A DNA stretch of 64,000 bases from Kaistia adipata DSM 17808. GTDB taxonomy: Bacteria > Pseudomonadota > Alphaproteobacteria > Rhizobiales > Kaistiaceae. The stretch covers positions 496,001 through 560,000 of the forward strand of contig NZ_AUHO01000010.1 of assembly GCF_000423225.1 (NCBI RefSeq), given 5' to 3'. This document shows positions 26,975 through 36,326 of the stretch, in pieces; positions within the stretch are counted from its first letter, which is position 1, and each line of letters opens with the position of its first letter. The notes below the pieces were generated by a model that saw only the letters and a program-made list of their open reading frames with translations, was not told where the DNA came from and did no database searches. The translations under genes and the position numbers were made by a program.

Positions 26975-28144
26975 ATGCCGATCATCAACCGTCTGGCCGA
27001 GTATCAGGACGAAGTCGCTGCCTGGCGCCATGATCTGCATCGTCATCCGGAGATCCTCTACGAGGTGCATCGCACGGCGGAGAAGGTCGCGGAGCGCCTG
27101 GCCGAGTTCGGCGTCGACGAGGTGGTGACGGGGCTCGGCCGAACCGGCGTCGTCGGCGTGATCCGCGGCAAGCGCGGCGCCGGCGGTCGCACCATCGGCC
27201 TGCGCGCCGACATGGACGCGCTGCCGCTGACCGAGGTGACCGGCAAGCCCTATGCCTCAACCGTGCCCGGCAAGATGCACGCCTGCGGCCATGACGGCCA
27301 TACGGCGATGCTGCTCGGGGCGGCGAAATATCTGGCCGAGACGCGCAATTTCGACGGCACGGCGGTCGTGATCTTCCAGCCGGCTGAGGAGGGCGGCGGT
27401 GGCGGCAAGGCCATGATCGACGACGGGCTGATGGAGCGCTTCGGCATCGACGAGGTCTATGGCATGCACAACATGCCCGGCCTCGACATCGGCCAGTTCG
27501 CGATCCGCCCGGGCCCGATCATGGCGGCGACCGACGAGTTCAACCTCGTCATCACCGGGCATGGCGCACATGCCGCCAAGCCGCATGCGAGCATCGATCC
27601 GATCGTCGTCGGCACGCAACTCGTGCAGGCCCTGCAGACGATCGTCTCGCGCTCCGTGGATCCGCTTGAATCCGTGGTCGTGTCGGTGACCAAGTTCCAT
27701 GCCGGCGAGGCGCACAACATCATTCCGGAGACCGCCTGCCTCGGCGGCACCGTGCGCACGCTGACTGGCGAGATGAGGGACCTGGCGGAAAAGCGCATCC
27801 GCGAGGTCGCGGCCGGCATCGGTGCCGTCTATGGCGCCGACATCGCGGTCGACTACGACCGCAACTATCCGGTGACGGTGAACCACGCCGACAACGCCCG
27901 CTTTGCCGCCGACGTCGCCGCCGGGATCGTCGGCGCCGAGCGCGTCGATCGCGACGTGGCGCCGATGATGGGCGGCGAGGACTTCTCCTACATGCTGGAG
28001 AAGCGTCCCGGCGCCTTCATCTTCATCGGCAATGGCGACTCGGCCGGGTTGCACAACCCGGCCTATGATTTCAACGACGAGGCGCTGCCGATCGGCGCAT
28101 CCTACTGGGTGCGGCTGGTCGAGACGTCGCTGTCGCCGGACTGA
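26975..28144 (+). CDS. M20-family amidohydrolase (hippurate/N-acyl-amino-acid hydrolase type)
   Basis: The 389-residue cytosolic enzyme has the M20D metal-binding sequence: GLRADMDALPL, HACGHDGHTAM, QPAEEGGGGG and the C-terminal MMGGEDFSYML, as in HipO-like aminoacylases and amidohydrolases that use two metal ions (or Mn/Ni) to cleave N-acyl amino acids. Length is standard. GGAG lies six bases before the ATG at 26975. The actual acyl substrate is unknown. Its last 43 bases overlap the 3' end of the convergent terC gene. Confidence 0.92.
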   Translation: MPIINRLAEYQDEVAAWRHDLHRHPEILYEVHRTAEKVAERLAEFGVDEVVTGLGRTGVVGVIRGKRGAGGRTIGLRADMDALPLTEVTGKPYASTVPGKMHACGHDGHTAMLLGAAKYLAETRNFDGTAVVIFQPAEEGGGGGKAMIDDGLMERFGIDEVYGMHNMPGLDIGQFAIRPGPIMAATDEFNLVITGHGAHAAKPHASIDPIVVGTQLVQALQTIVSRSVDPLESVVVSVTKFHAGEAHNIIPETACLGGTVRTLTGEMRDLAEKRIREVAAGIGAVYGADIAVDYDRNYPVTVNHADNARFAADVAAGIVGAERVDRDVAPMMGGEDFSYMLEKRPGAFIFIGNGDSAGLHNPAYDFNDEALPIGASYWVRLVETSLSPD

Positions 28145-29121
28145 TCGGCGATCTCGACCTCGTTGCGCGTCTTCCAGAGCGACAGGAGGACGCCGGCGGC
28201 GAGGATGCCGATGGTCGAGCCGAGCGACACGAAGGTGTTCACCGGACCGACCAGGTGCGTCCAGAAGATCTTGCCGCCGACGATCACCAGCACGAGCGCG
28301 AGCGCGTATTTCAGGTAGTCGAAGCGGTGCACCATCGCGGCGAGCGCGAAATAGAGCGCGCGCAGGCCGAGGATGGCGAAGATGTTCGAGGTGTAGACGA
28401 TGTAGGGGTCGGTCGTGATCGCGAACACGGCCGGCACGCTGTCGACCGCGAACACGATGTCGGCGATCTCGATCGAGACCAGCGCCAGGAACAGCGGCGT
28501 CGCCACCCGGTGCACCTTGCCGTCGGGCTTGGTGACGTGGGTGAAGAAGTTGTGGCCGTCCAGCTTCGGCGAAACCGGGATCACCCGCCGCACCAGCTTC
28601 AGGATGCGGTTGTCCTCGATGTTGATCGGCTCGTGGCCGGAGAACATCATCTTGATGCCGGTGATGATCAGGAAGGCGCCGAAGAAGTAGAGGATCCAGC
28701 CGAAGGAGGAGATCAGCGCGGCGCCGAGGCCGATCATGATGGCGCGCAGCACCAGCACGCCGAGAATGCCCCAGAACAGCACGCGATGCTGATAGGCGCG
28801 CGGAATCGCGAAGGCGCCGAAGATCAGCGAAATCACGAAGATGTTGTCGAGCGCCAGGCTCTTCTCGACCACGAAGCCGGTCAGGAACAGCATGCCGGAT
28901 TCGGCGCCGAGATCCCACCAGACCCAGGCGCCGAAAAGCAGGGCGACGCTGATGTAGAAGGTGGAAAGGATCAGGCTGCGGCGAATGCCGATCTCGTGGT
29001 CGCCGCGGTTGAGGACTCCGAGGTCCAGCACCAGCAGCACGACGACGACGCCCATGAAGAGCGTCCAGGCGGCAACGGAATGGCCGAGAAAATCGGCGGC
29101 GAAGAGCGAAGCTATATCCAT
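28102..29121 (-). CDS. TerC/Alx-family membrane protein
   Basis: A 339-residue membrane protein with about nine spans and the TerC signature: GFVVEKSLALDNIFVISLIF with its conserved acidic residues, and LVSIEIADIVFAVDSVPAVFAIT, the paired Asp/Glu motifs implicated in metal-ion export (Mn2+, Ca2+). It resembles E. coli Alx more than tellurite-operon TerC. Alx genes often carry a yybP-ykoY manganese riboswitch; I looked in the 262-base leader and did not see its conserved GGGGAGUA core. Convergent overlap of 43 bases with the M20 gene. Confidence 0.92.
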   Translation of the reverse strand: MDIASLFAADFLGHSVAAWTLFMGVVVVLLVLDLGVLNRGDHEIGIRRSLILSTFYISVALLFGAWVWWDLGAESGMLFLTGFVVEKSLALDNIFVISLIFGAFAIPRAYQHRVLFWGILGVLVLRAIMIGLGAALISSFGWILYFFGAFLIITGIKMMFSGHEPINIEDNRILKLVRRVIPVSPKLDGHNFFTHVTKPDGKVHRVATPLFLALVSIEIADIVFAVDSVPAVFAITTDPYIVYTSNIFAILGLRALYFALAAMVHRFDYLKYALALVLVIVGGKIFWTHLVGPVNTFVSLGSTIGILAAGVLLSLWKTRNEVEIADQSGDSDVSTSRTQ

Positions 29122-29383
29122 GAATCACGAGCAGATGCCGCCGGGGCCAACAGGCGTTAATGGGTCCGACATCACGGTGGGCGACGCACCGCCAGAGGGG
29201 CCCGGACCCCGCTCGTACGGTTGAAATGGCACCGGAGCGCCGGGTGCGCAAGCCCGGAAGCTCGAAATTATCTCGACATCCCGGTATCTTTGGTGCAACC
29301 AACCTAACGACTTCCACCCTCGGAGGCGCCATTCGCTCGGCGGCGCCCAAAGGAGGGAAACCGCTGCAGATCGAGGGTTCACA

Positions 29384-31240
29384 ATGCCTGCCTATCGTTC
29401 CCGTACCTCCACCCATGGCCGCAACATGGCCGGCGCGCGCGGCCTCTGGCGCGCCACCGGCATGAAGGATGGCGATTTCGGCAAGCCGATCATCGCGGTG
29501 GTGAACTCGTTCACGCAGTTCGTTCCCGGCCACGTCCACCTGAAGGACCTCGGCCAGCTGGTGGCGCGCGAGATCGAGAAGGCAGGCGGCATCGCCAAGG
29601 AATTCAACACCATCGCCATCGACGACGGCATCGCGATGGGCCATGATGGCATGCTCTACTCGCTGCCCAGCCGCGAGGTCATCGCGGACTCGGTCGAGTA
29701 CATGGTCAACGGCCACTGCGCCGACGCCATGGTCTGCATCTCCAACTGCGACAAGATCACCCCCGGCATGCTGATGGCGTCGCTGCGCCTCAACATCCCG
29801 ACGATCTTCGTCTCCGGCGGCCCGATGGAGGCCGGCAAGGTCGTGCTGTCCGACGGCAAGCTGCATGCGCTCGACCTGGTCGACGCCATGGTCGCCGCCG
29901 CCGACGAGACGGTCTCCGACGCCGACGTCAAGCTGATCGAGCAGAACGCCTGCCCGACCTGCGGCTCCTGCTCGGGCATGTTCACCGCCAACTCGATGAA
30001 CTGCCTGACCGAGGCGCTCGGCCTGTCGCTGCCCGGCAACGGCTCGACGCTGGCGACGCATGCCGACCGCAAGCGCCTGTTCGTCGAGGCTGGCCACCAG
30101 ATCGTCGACATCACCCGTCGCTACTACGAGCAGGACGACGAGAGCGTGCTGCCGCGCAACGTCGCCTCGTTCGGCGCGTTCGAGAACGCGATGACGCTCG
30201 ACATCGCCATGGGCGGCTCGACCAACACCGTGCTGCACATCCTCGCCGCCGCGCATGAGGGCGAGATCGATTTCGACCTCGACGACATCGACCGCCTGTC
30301 GCGCCATGTTCCCGTGCTCTGCAAGGTCGCGCCGGCCAAGCAGGATGTCCACATGGAGGACGTGCACCGCGCCGGCGGCATCATGGCGATCCTCGGCGAA
30401 CTGGCCCGCGGCGACCTGCTGAATCTCGACCTGCCGACCGTCCATTCCTCGACCATGGCCGAGGCGATCGCCCGCTGGGACATCCGCCAGACCAACAGCG
30501 AGAGCGTGCGCGAGTTCTACCGCGCCGCGCCGGGCGGCGTGCCGACGCAGGTCGCCTTCAGCCAGGACAAGCGCTGGAGCGAGCTCGATCTCGACCGCGA
30601 GAAGGGCGCCATCCGCGACGTGCCGAACGCCTTCTCGAAGGATGGCGGCCTCGCCGTCCTGAAGGGCAACATCGCGCTGAACGGCTCGGTGGTGAAGACC
30701 GCCGGCGTCGACGAGTCGATCCTGAAGTTCACCGGCCCTGCCGTCATCTTCGAGAGCCAGGACGACGCCGTGCTCGGCATCCTGAACAAGAAGGTCAAGG
30801 CCGGCGACGTCGTCATCATCCGCTACGAAGGCCCGCGCGGCGGCCCCGGCATGCAGGAGATGCTGTATCCGACCAGCTACCTGAAGTCGCGCGGCCTCGG
30901 CAAGGCGTGCGCGCTGGTTACCGACGGCCGCTTCTCCGGCGGCACCTCGGGCCTCTCGATCGGTCACGTCGCTCCAGAGGCTGCGGCCGGCGGCGCCATC
31001 GGCCTGGTCGAGGAAGGCGATACGATCGAGATCGACATCCCGAACCGCGTGCTGCGCATCGTCATCTCCGACGAGGAACTCGCGGCGCGCCGCGCCGCCA
31101 TGGACGCCCGCGGCAAGGATGGCTGGAAGCCGGTCAAGCCGCGCAAGCGCAACGTCACGACCGCGCTCAAGGCCTATGCCGCGATGGCGACCAGTGCCGA
31201 CAAGGGCGCGGTCCGCGACGTCAGCCGCTTCGACGTCTGA
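29384..31240 (+). CDS. ilvD: Dihydroxy-acid dehydratase
   Basis: IlvD catalyses dehydration of 2,3-dihydroxy-3-methylbutanoate (or -pentanoate), a step in valine, leucine and isoleucine synthesis, using an Fe-S cluster. The 618-residue protein is the E. coli length and shows the family motifs: start [50 protein letters not shown] (cluster cysteines), [25 protein letters not shown] lies six bases before ATG 29384. It is divergent from terC and followed within 20 bases by a strong terminator, so it is monocistronic. Confidence 0.98.
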   Translation: MPAYRSRTSTHGRNMAGARGLWRATGMKDGDFGKPIIAVVNSFTQFVPGHVHLKDLGQLVAREIEKAGGIAKEFNTIAIDDGIAMGHDGMLYSLPSREVIADSVEYMVNGHCADAMVCISNCDKITPGMLMASLRLNIPTIFVSGGPMEAGKVVLSDGKLHALDLVDAMVAAADETVSDADVKLIEQNACPTCGSCSGMFTANSMNCLTEALGLSLPGNGSTLATHADRKRLFVEAGHQIVDITRRYYEQDDESVLPRNVASFGAFENAMTLDIAMGGSTNTVLHILAAAHEGEIDFDLDDIDRLSRHVPVLCKVAPAKQDVHMEDVHRAGGIMAILGELARGDLLNLDLPTVHSSTMAEAIARWDIRQTNSESVREFYRAAPGGVPTQVAFSQDKRWSELDLDREKGAIRDVPNAFSKDGGLAVLKGNIALNGSVVKTAGVDESILKFTGPAVIFESQDDAVLGILNKKVKAGDVVIIRYEGPRGGPGMQEMLYPTSYLKSRGLGKACALVTDGRFSGGTSGLSIGHVAPEAAAGGAIGLVEEGDTIEIDIPNRVLRIVISDEELAARRAAMDARGKDGWKPVKPRKRNVTTALKAYAAMATSADKGAVRDVSRFDV

Positions 31241-31257
31241 GCGAAGCAACGACCATG

Positions 31258-31286
31258 AAAAAGGGCGCCTCGGGCGCCCTTTTTTG
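31258..31286 (+). terminator. Rho-independent terminator of ilvD
   Basis: A GGGCGCC / GGCGCCC stem with a TCG loop, preceded by five A and followed by six T, starts 18 bases after the ilvD stop. The A and T runs extend the stem and make it look usable from both strands. Confidence 0.9.
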
Positions 31287-31379
31287 TTGCAGCTGGTCGA
31301 GGCTGCGTTGAACCGGATCCCGCCGCCGTCCACGTGCCCGCTGGCCGATCGGCGCGCAGCTGCTAGAGTGCCGGGACCG

Positions 31380-31397
31380 GGTCTCGACGTCGAGACC
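31380..31397. promoter_or_regulatory. Perfect palindrome upstream of TPR-sulfotransferase gene
   Basis: GGTCTCGACGTCGAGACC is a perfect 18-base palindrome ending 14 bases before the ATG at 31412. The only other parts of this short intergenic region are the ilvD terminator and a GCTAGAGT sequence. It could be an operator or fold at the start of the mRNA and hide the ribosome site; no Shine-Dalgarno is visible beside the start. Confidence 0.4.
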
Positions 31398-31411
31398 GGT
31401 TTGGCCATGGC

Positions 31412-33238
31412 ATGAAGACCCCGACCCGCTTCCCGACGGTGACGTCGCCCATTCTCGCCGCCGCGCCGCAGAGCCGGCCCGGGTCGCTGCCGCACATGTT
31501 CCGGCAGGCGGCAAGCCTCGCCGCAAGGCGCCAGTTCACCGAGGCGGACGCCCTCTATCGCGGCATCGTCGCGCAGGCCCTTGCCGATCCGCGATTGCTC
31601 GCCGGCGCCGGTATGGAGATGATCCGGCATCGGCGCTTCGACGACGCGGTATCGCTGCTCGAACCGGCGCTGCGTCAGAACGGCGGCTCCGCCGAGTTGC
31701 ACAACGGGCTCGGCTTCGCGCTGACCGGCATGGGCCGCCTGGACGCGGCGATCCGGCACTACAAGCTGGCCGTCAGGCAGAAGCCCGTCCTCGCCGACGC
31801 GCACAACAATCTCGCCTATGTCCTGCAGCAAGTGCAGCGCTACCCGGAGGCGCTGGCCGCCTGCGACCAGGCGATCGCGCTGCGGCCGGCCTATCCGGAG
31901 GCGCACAACAATCGGGGCAACGCCCTGCGCGCGCTGGGACGGCGGGGCGAGGCGGTTCTGGCCTATGGCGAGGCGCTTTCGGCCGATCCCGCCTTCGCCG
32001 ACGCGCGTCGCAACCTGGCGACCGGACTGGTCGGGCTCGGCTATGCCGGCGAGGCCATGACGGAGCCCGCGCTGCCAGCCTCCCTGCTGGAGGATGTCGA
32101 AACGCTCGTCCTGATCGGGCAGCTCTATCTCGGCTCGGACAATGGTCACGCGGCTCTGCGCATCTATGAGCGCGCGCAGCTTTTGGATCCGGACAACGAG
32201 CGGGTGGTCTACGGTCTCGGGCGGGCTCATGCCCAGCTGCACCGGTTCGAGGCGGCCGCGCGCCTGTTCGAGGGGCTGCTGGCGCGCGGGATCCGGTCCG
32301 GCGAGATCCTGGCGCAGCTTGCCGACCTGCCTCCGGAGGTCGTGCGGATCGATCTGCTGGCGGCGTTCGCCGGGATGCGCGGCCAGAATGACGAAGCGCA
32401 GGGCCTCCTCGATTTCGGTCGCGCCGTCGTGCTCGACCGCGCGGGGCGCCATGCGGAGGCATGGGCGATCATCGAGAAGGCGAACGCCGTCTTGTGGCCG
32501 TCGAAGCGGACGGCGCGACAGCGGGAGGAGACGCGGGAAGCCGAAGCTCTGGCGCGGCTCCGGTCGTCGTCGGTCCGGGGCGGCCTGGACGCCGCGGGCC
32601 CATGCTCCACCCTCGTCATCCTCGGTGCGTCGCGCGCGGGCAAGACGACGGCCGAGACGCTGGCCGCCGAGCTGCCGGGGGTCGAGCGCGGCTACGAGAA
32701 TTCCCTCATCGGCGATTGCTGGCGGCTGACGCTGAACCGGCACGCCCTGCCGGATGACGGCGAGGCGGACGACCTGCCGGAGCCGCTCCGACAGACATTT
32801 CGCGACAGCTATCGCGCCGCGACGGAACGGGCGGGCAGGCCGGGGACGACGTTCACCACGACCAATCCCGGCCTGATCCATCGCGTCGCCTTCCTGGCCG
32901 AGACGCTGCCGGGCGCGCGCTTTGTCCTGGTCCGGCGCGATGTCGACGACACGGTCCTGCGCATGCTCATGAAGAGCTATCGGAGCGGCAACGCCTACGC
33001 CTATGCCGTCGAAGCGGCGCGCGCCCATGTTGCCTGGTATCTCCGGATGATCGAGGAAGTGGCGCGGATCTACCCGGATATCAGCCTGGTCCTGTCCTAT
33101 GAGGCGATGCTCGCCGCGCCGGACAAGGCGCTCGACGCGATCGCCGCCCTCTGCGGGTTGCCGAGGCACGACGGCGCGATCGCGCGGCTTCCCGACGATC
33201 GCGGCTGCGCCAGGCCCTATTCGGCCTGCATGGGATAG
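31412..33238 (+). CDS. TPR-repeat protein with C-terminal sulfotransferase-like domain
   Basis: The first 300 or so residues are tetratricopeptide repeats (AELHNGLGFALTGMGRLDAAIRHYKLAVRQKP, then ADAHNNLAYVLQQVQRYPEALAACDQAI and AHNNRGNALRALGRRGEAV). The C-terminal 210 residues resemble PAPS-dependent sulfotransferases: a nucleotide loop LVILGASRAGKTTAETLAAEL near residue 402, and ARFVLVRRDVDDTVLRMLMKSYRSG, matching the 3'-phosphate-binding Arg/Ser region. The usual loop is PRSGTT; here it is SRAGKTT, with a P-loop-like lysine. TPR-sulfotransferases of this type are common in proteobacteria and modify unknown surface or protein targets. No signal peptide. No ribosome site is visible before 31412, so the start is provisional. 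Confidence 0.75.
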   Translation: MKTPTRFPTVTSPILAAAPQSRPGSLPHMFRQAASLAARRQFTEADALYRGIVAQALADPRLLAGAGMEMIRHRRFDDAVSLLEPALRQNGGSAELHNGLGFALTGMGRLDAAIRHYKLAVRQKPVLADAHNNLAYVLQQVQRYPEALAACDQAIALRPAYPEAHNNRGNALRALGRRGEAVLAYGEALSADPAFADARRNLATGLVGLGYAGEAMTEPALPASLLEDVETLVLIGQLYLGSDNGHAALRIYERAQLLDPDNERVVYGLGRAHAQLHRFEAAARLFEGLLARGIRSGEILAQLADLPPEVVRIDLLAAFAGMRGQNDEAQGLLDFGRAVVLDRAGRHAEAWAIIEKANAVLWPSKRTARQREETREAEALARLRSSSVRGGLDAAGPCSTLVILGASRAGKTTAETLAAELPGVERGYENSLIGDCWRLTLNRHALPDDGEADDLPEPLRQTFRDSYRAATERAGRPGTTFTTTNPGLIHRVAFLAETLPGARFVLVRRDVDDTVLRMLMKSYRSGNAYAYAVEAARAHVAWYLRMIEEVARIYPDISLVLSYEAMLAAPDKALDAIAALCGLPRHDGAIARLPDDRGCARPYSACMG

Positions 33239-33271
33239 GTCCGATCCGGTGCGGGCGGGCCGCGCCGAAGC

Positions 33272-34774
33272 TCAGTCCGAGACGATCTTGACCTTCTCGC
33301 CCGGCTTCAGCGCCGCGCCCGGCTTGATGTCGTTCAGCGCGCGGAAGAGATCGGCCGGCCGGTCGACGCCCTGCATTCTGCGGGCGAGGCTGTCGACCGT
33401 GTCGCCGGGCCGGACGGAGACGACCTGGATCCGGAGCGGCTTCAGCGCGGCCGCTTCCTGCGGCGACAGCTTGCGGAAGCTCTGCACCGTTTCGGTGGCG
33501 GCCTGGCCGAGGCCCGGCGTGTCGCTCTCATTGGCGAAGATGAAGCGATAGGTGGCGTTGGCGCCGACGCGGATGACGGCGATGCGGAACACCCAGCCCT
33601 TCGCCTCGGCGCGGGCGGAGGCCGCCTCGAGGCCGTTGACGGTGAAGCTCTGGATCGAGTTGCGGTCGAGCCCGTTCACCCAGCCAGACGCGATATAGTC
33701 GGCGAGCGGCGTGCCGGCCGGCAGGTTGGCGCCGTCGAAGCGCAGCGCCGTGCCGTCGGGGGCGGTCGCCAGCACCGCATCGGCGGTGTTGTCGAGCACG
33801 AAGCCGCTCGGCACGGTGAAGGCGACGCCGAGGGTGGGATGGTAGAAATTCTTGCCGCGGACGAAGCCCTGCGAGCGATCGTCGCCATAGAGCATGCCGT
33901 CGATGCCCTGCAGGTAGCGGTCGCGGTCGACCTCGCCGATGCCGGGGGCGCCGAACTGGCGGGCGGCGCGGACGGCGAAATCGACGCGCTGCGGCGTCGC
34001 CGGATGCGAGGCGAGGAAGTCCGGCCGCTTGTCCTGCACGCTGCCGGCCGACTTGTAGCCGGCGAAGCGGCCCATCAGGTCGAGGAAGCGCGAGGCGGCG
34101 AAGGGGTCGTAGCCCGCCTTGCCGATGGTGCGGACGCCGATCGCATCGGCTTCCAGCTCCTGCTGCTGCGAGAAGGCGGCGAGGTTGCGCTGGCTCGAGG
34201 CGAGCGCCAGTTGGCCGGCATTGCCGTCCTGCAGCACGTCGGTGACGACCCGGCTGACGATCATCGCCGCGCGCGCCTTGTCCTGGCGCTGCATGGCGTG
34301 GTTGGAGGTGACGTGGCCCATCTCGTGCGCGATGACGGCGGCGACCTCGGAGGAATCATTGGCGAGCGCGAGCAGGCCGCGCGTCACGTAGAGATAGCCG
34401 CCAGGCAGTGCGAAGGCGTTGACCGAGGGCGTGTTCAGGATGGTGATGCGGTAGGACTGCGACGGGTCGTCCGAGGCCGCGACGATGCGGCCGACGATGC
34501 GGGCGAGCGTCTTCTCGAGCTTGTCGTCGTGATAGATGCCGCCGAAGCTCGCGACGATGCGGGGATGCTCCTGCGCGCCGATCCGCGCCTGCTCGGGATC
34601 GACAGGCGGCGGCACGGCGGCGCCTGCCGTGGTCTGGGGCGGGCCATAGGTCTGTTCGAGCACGGTCGTGCAGCCGGCGAGCAGGAGTGCCGCCGTGACG
34701 ATCGTCGCCTTGCCGAGAAGCGCGCCGCGGGAGCGCGGACGCTCCTTATCCAACTGGGCAGTGAATGCCGTCAT
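33272..34774 (-). CDS. M48-family metalloprotease lipoprotein with LysM-like C-terminus
   Basis: A periplasmic zinc protease related to BepA/LoiP. The 500-residue product has a lipobox (LLLAGC, Cys35), the M48 core with zinc motif HEMGH (150-154) and the downstream EADAIG third-ligand region (QQELEADAIGVRTIGKAGYDP), then a beta-rich middle part (TLGVAFTVPSGFVLDNTADAVLATAPDG) and a C-terminal segment of LysM type (VVSVRPGDTVDSLARRMQGVDRPADLFRALNDI...PGEKVKIV) that could bind peptidoglycan. Such proteins handle misfolded outer-membrane proteins. It starts 3 bases after the nuclease gene stops, implying cotranscription. Confidence 0.92.
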   Translation of the reverse strand: MTAFTAQLDKERPRSRGALLGKATIVTAALLLAGCTTVLEQTYGPPQTTAGAAVPPPVDPEQARIGAQEHPRIVASFGGIYHDDKLEKTLARIVGRIVAASDDPSQSYRITILNTPSVNAFALPGGYLYVTRGLLALANDSSEVAAVIAHEMGHVTSNHAMQRQDKARAAMIVSRVVTDVLQDGNAGQLALASSQRNLAAFSQQQELEADAIGVRTIGKAGYDPFAASRFLDLMGRFAGYKSAGSVQDKRPDFLASHPATPQRVDFAVRAARQFGAPGIGEVDRDRYLQGIDGMLYGDDRSQGFVRGKNFYHPTLGVAFTVPSGFVLDNTADAVLATAPDGTALRFDGANLPAGTPLADYIASGWVNGLDRNSIQSFTVNGLEAASARAEAKGWVFRIAVIRVGANATYRFIFANESDTPGLGQAATETVQSFRKLSPQEAAALKPLRIQVVSVRPGDTVDSLARRMQGVDRPADLFRALNDIKPGAALKPGEKVKIVSD

Positions 34775-34777
34775 TCG

Positions 34778-35716
34778 TCACCATTGGTCCAGCAGCTCGA
34801 GCTGTTCCGGGTGCGTCACCCGCATGCTCGGTCCGCCGTGCCTTTCGATCCAGCCCCTCAATCTGACTCGTTGCCCCGTCAGCGTTTCCACGCCGATGCC
34901 GCCCTCCGCGAAGGCGGTGATCGCCTCCGTGGTCAACACGGCCGTGAAATCCGTCGACCAGTCCCGCCCGAAATCGAGATAGGCGATCGGGCCGCGCTCG
35001 CCGACTGAAACCACGCGTCCTTCAACCAGATCATATACATCGTGCCGGCTTGCAAGGGCCGGATCGGTTGCAGGGCGGATGGCGTAATATGGATCGCTCC
35101 AGACGCCAAGCCCCGATTTGCGCGCCTCCCGTTCGACCTTCATCAACGCGCCGACGCACTGGCGATTGTCGGCGAAGGAATAGACGCGGGCCAGCCCCTG
35201 CGACAGCATGGCGCTCTGCGCCCAGACCGGGTCTCCCTGCTCGGGCAGGATCGTCACATGCGCCAGCGCCCGGTTGTATCGGTCGCGTCGCGTGCCGCCA
35301 TAGCGAAGCTGCGCCGCCTTGCCGAGCGCGATCGTCTCGAGCGCCGCCTTGGCTTCGGTCGCGAGCGGCCAGGCGATGAAGCCGGGCCGGCCGAGCGGCA
35401 GCTTCGGCGCCTGCATGCCGACGAGGCGCACCTCGAGCTGGTTGTCGAGCACCAGCGTGTCGCCATCAATGACATGGGTGACGACGCCCGCCTCGCCATC
35501 GACCAGGCTGCATTGCTCCAGCCCGGCCAGGCGTTCGCCATGCCGGCCGGTTGCCGCGGCCTGCGCCTCGGGCCTCCCCGTCGATGCCGTCATCATCGCT
35601 CCGATCATCGCCACAACCCCGAGCAGGCTGCGCGTCACGGCGCCCCGCCGGCGTGCCCGTCGCGGGACGGCCGGGGCGGGAGCGGGGTGGGCGGAACGGG
35701 GCTCGGCGGTCCACAT
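34778..35716 (-). CDS. Thermonuclease (SNase)-family protein
   Basis: The product has a hydrophobic N-terminal segment (SLLGVVAMIGAMMTAST) and an SNase-like OB-fold: VVTHVIDGDTLVLDNQLEVRLVGMQAPKL contains the IDGDT and RL.G..APK motifs of calcium-dependent nucleases, with DRYNRALAHV and GLARVYSFADNRQC following. A second beta domain fills the C-terminus (VSVGERGPIAYLDFGRDWSTDFTAVL, RVRLRGWIERHGGPSMRVTHPEQLELL). It is probably exported. The start is unsure: ATG 35716 gives 312 residues with an Arg/Pro-rich lead, while GTG 35638 gives a cleaner signal peptide. It heads a two-gene unit with the M48 protease. Confidence 0.85.
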   Translation of the reverse strand: MWTAEPRSAHPAPAPAVPRRARRRGAVTRSLLGVVAMIGAMMTASTGRPEAQAAATGRHGERLAGLEQCSLVDGEAGVVTHVIDGDTLVLDNQLEVRLVGMQAPKLPLGRPGFIAWPLATEAKAALETIALGKAAQLRYGGTRRDRYNRALAHVTILPEQGDPVWAQSAMLSQGLARVYSFADNRQCVGALMKVEREARKSGLGVWSDPYYAIRPATDPALASRHDVYDLVEGRVVSVGERGPIAYLDFGRDWSTDFTAVLTTEAITAFAEGGIGVETLTGQRVRLRGWIERHGGPSMRVTHPEQLELLDQW

Positions 35717-35913
35717 GCCGGCATGGTTGCATCACGGAAGCGTGTTGGAAACAGGGCGCCGTCGGCGCCATGCACAGGCCGTCCGCGGTTCCGCGGCCCG
35801 TCCGGGGGGTTCGCGAGATTCCTGACGAACACACTTGAAACCCGAGCGACAATCGGACCATAAGCGTGTCGCCCATGGCGCGCTCCGCGGGCGCATGGCA
35901 TGGTCTGGCGCAT

Positions 35914-35990
<77 letters not shown>

Positions 35991-36326
35991 TCCTTTTCTA
36001 AAATTCTGAATTGATTGAGCTATTCGCTCTGGTTCCCGTGCCGGAAATCGAGGCGGGGGCGAGCGGTTGCTGCGCGCGCGTGCAGATGCTCGACAGGCAA
36101 TCATCGTCGGATGGAGCGGACTTTCATCCGCCGCAGCAGAGCGCATCGGGGACGGGCTGGAACCTTCTGCTGGCGTGGGTCCGCGGTCGCCTGAGCAATA
36201 CTTCTGGATATCCGAAAACAAGCTTGTACGCGAACAGGCCGCTCCACATAGTCGGCGTCGGAACAGGAGCGGCTCCCAGCGACAGGGGGGCCTGAACGCA
36301 TGCGGCGCGGCGGTAGGAGTTTTGAC
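35991..36326. other. Intergenic region between tRNA-Arg and outer-membrane barrel gene
   Basis: About 335 bases with lower GC just after the tRNA (TCTAAAATTCTGAATTGATTG). Short frames on either strand look non-coding. It should carry the promoter of the downstream barrel gene; I see no certain element. AGGAG at 36315-36319 is the ribosome site of that gene. Confidence 0.4.

Noticed and set aside
29122-29383. Possible yybP-ykoY manganese riboswitch before terC
   Set aside because: The leader was read on the minus strand for the conserved core of this class and the core was not found; only unrelated GC-rich hairpins are present.
27257-33169. A 1,970-codon open frame on the minus strand
   Set aside because: It runs antisense to the M20, ilvD and TPR-sulfotransferase genes and antiparallel through terC in another frame; composition is Asp/Arg/His-rich as expected from a GC-rich antisense frame. 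The genes it crosses have clear family motifs.
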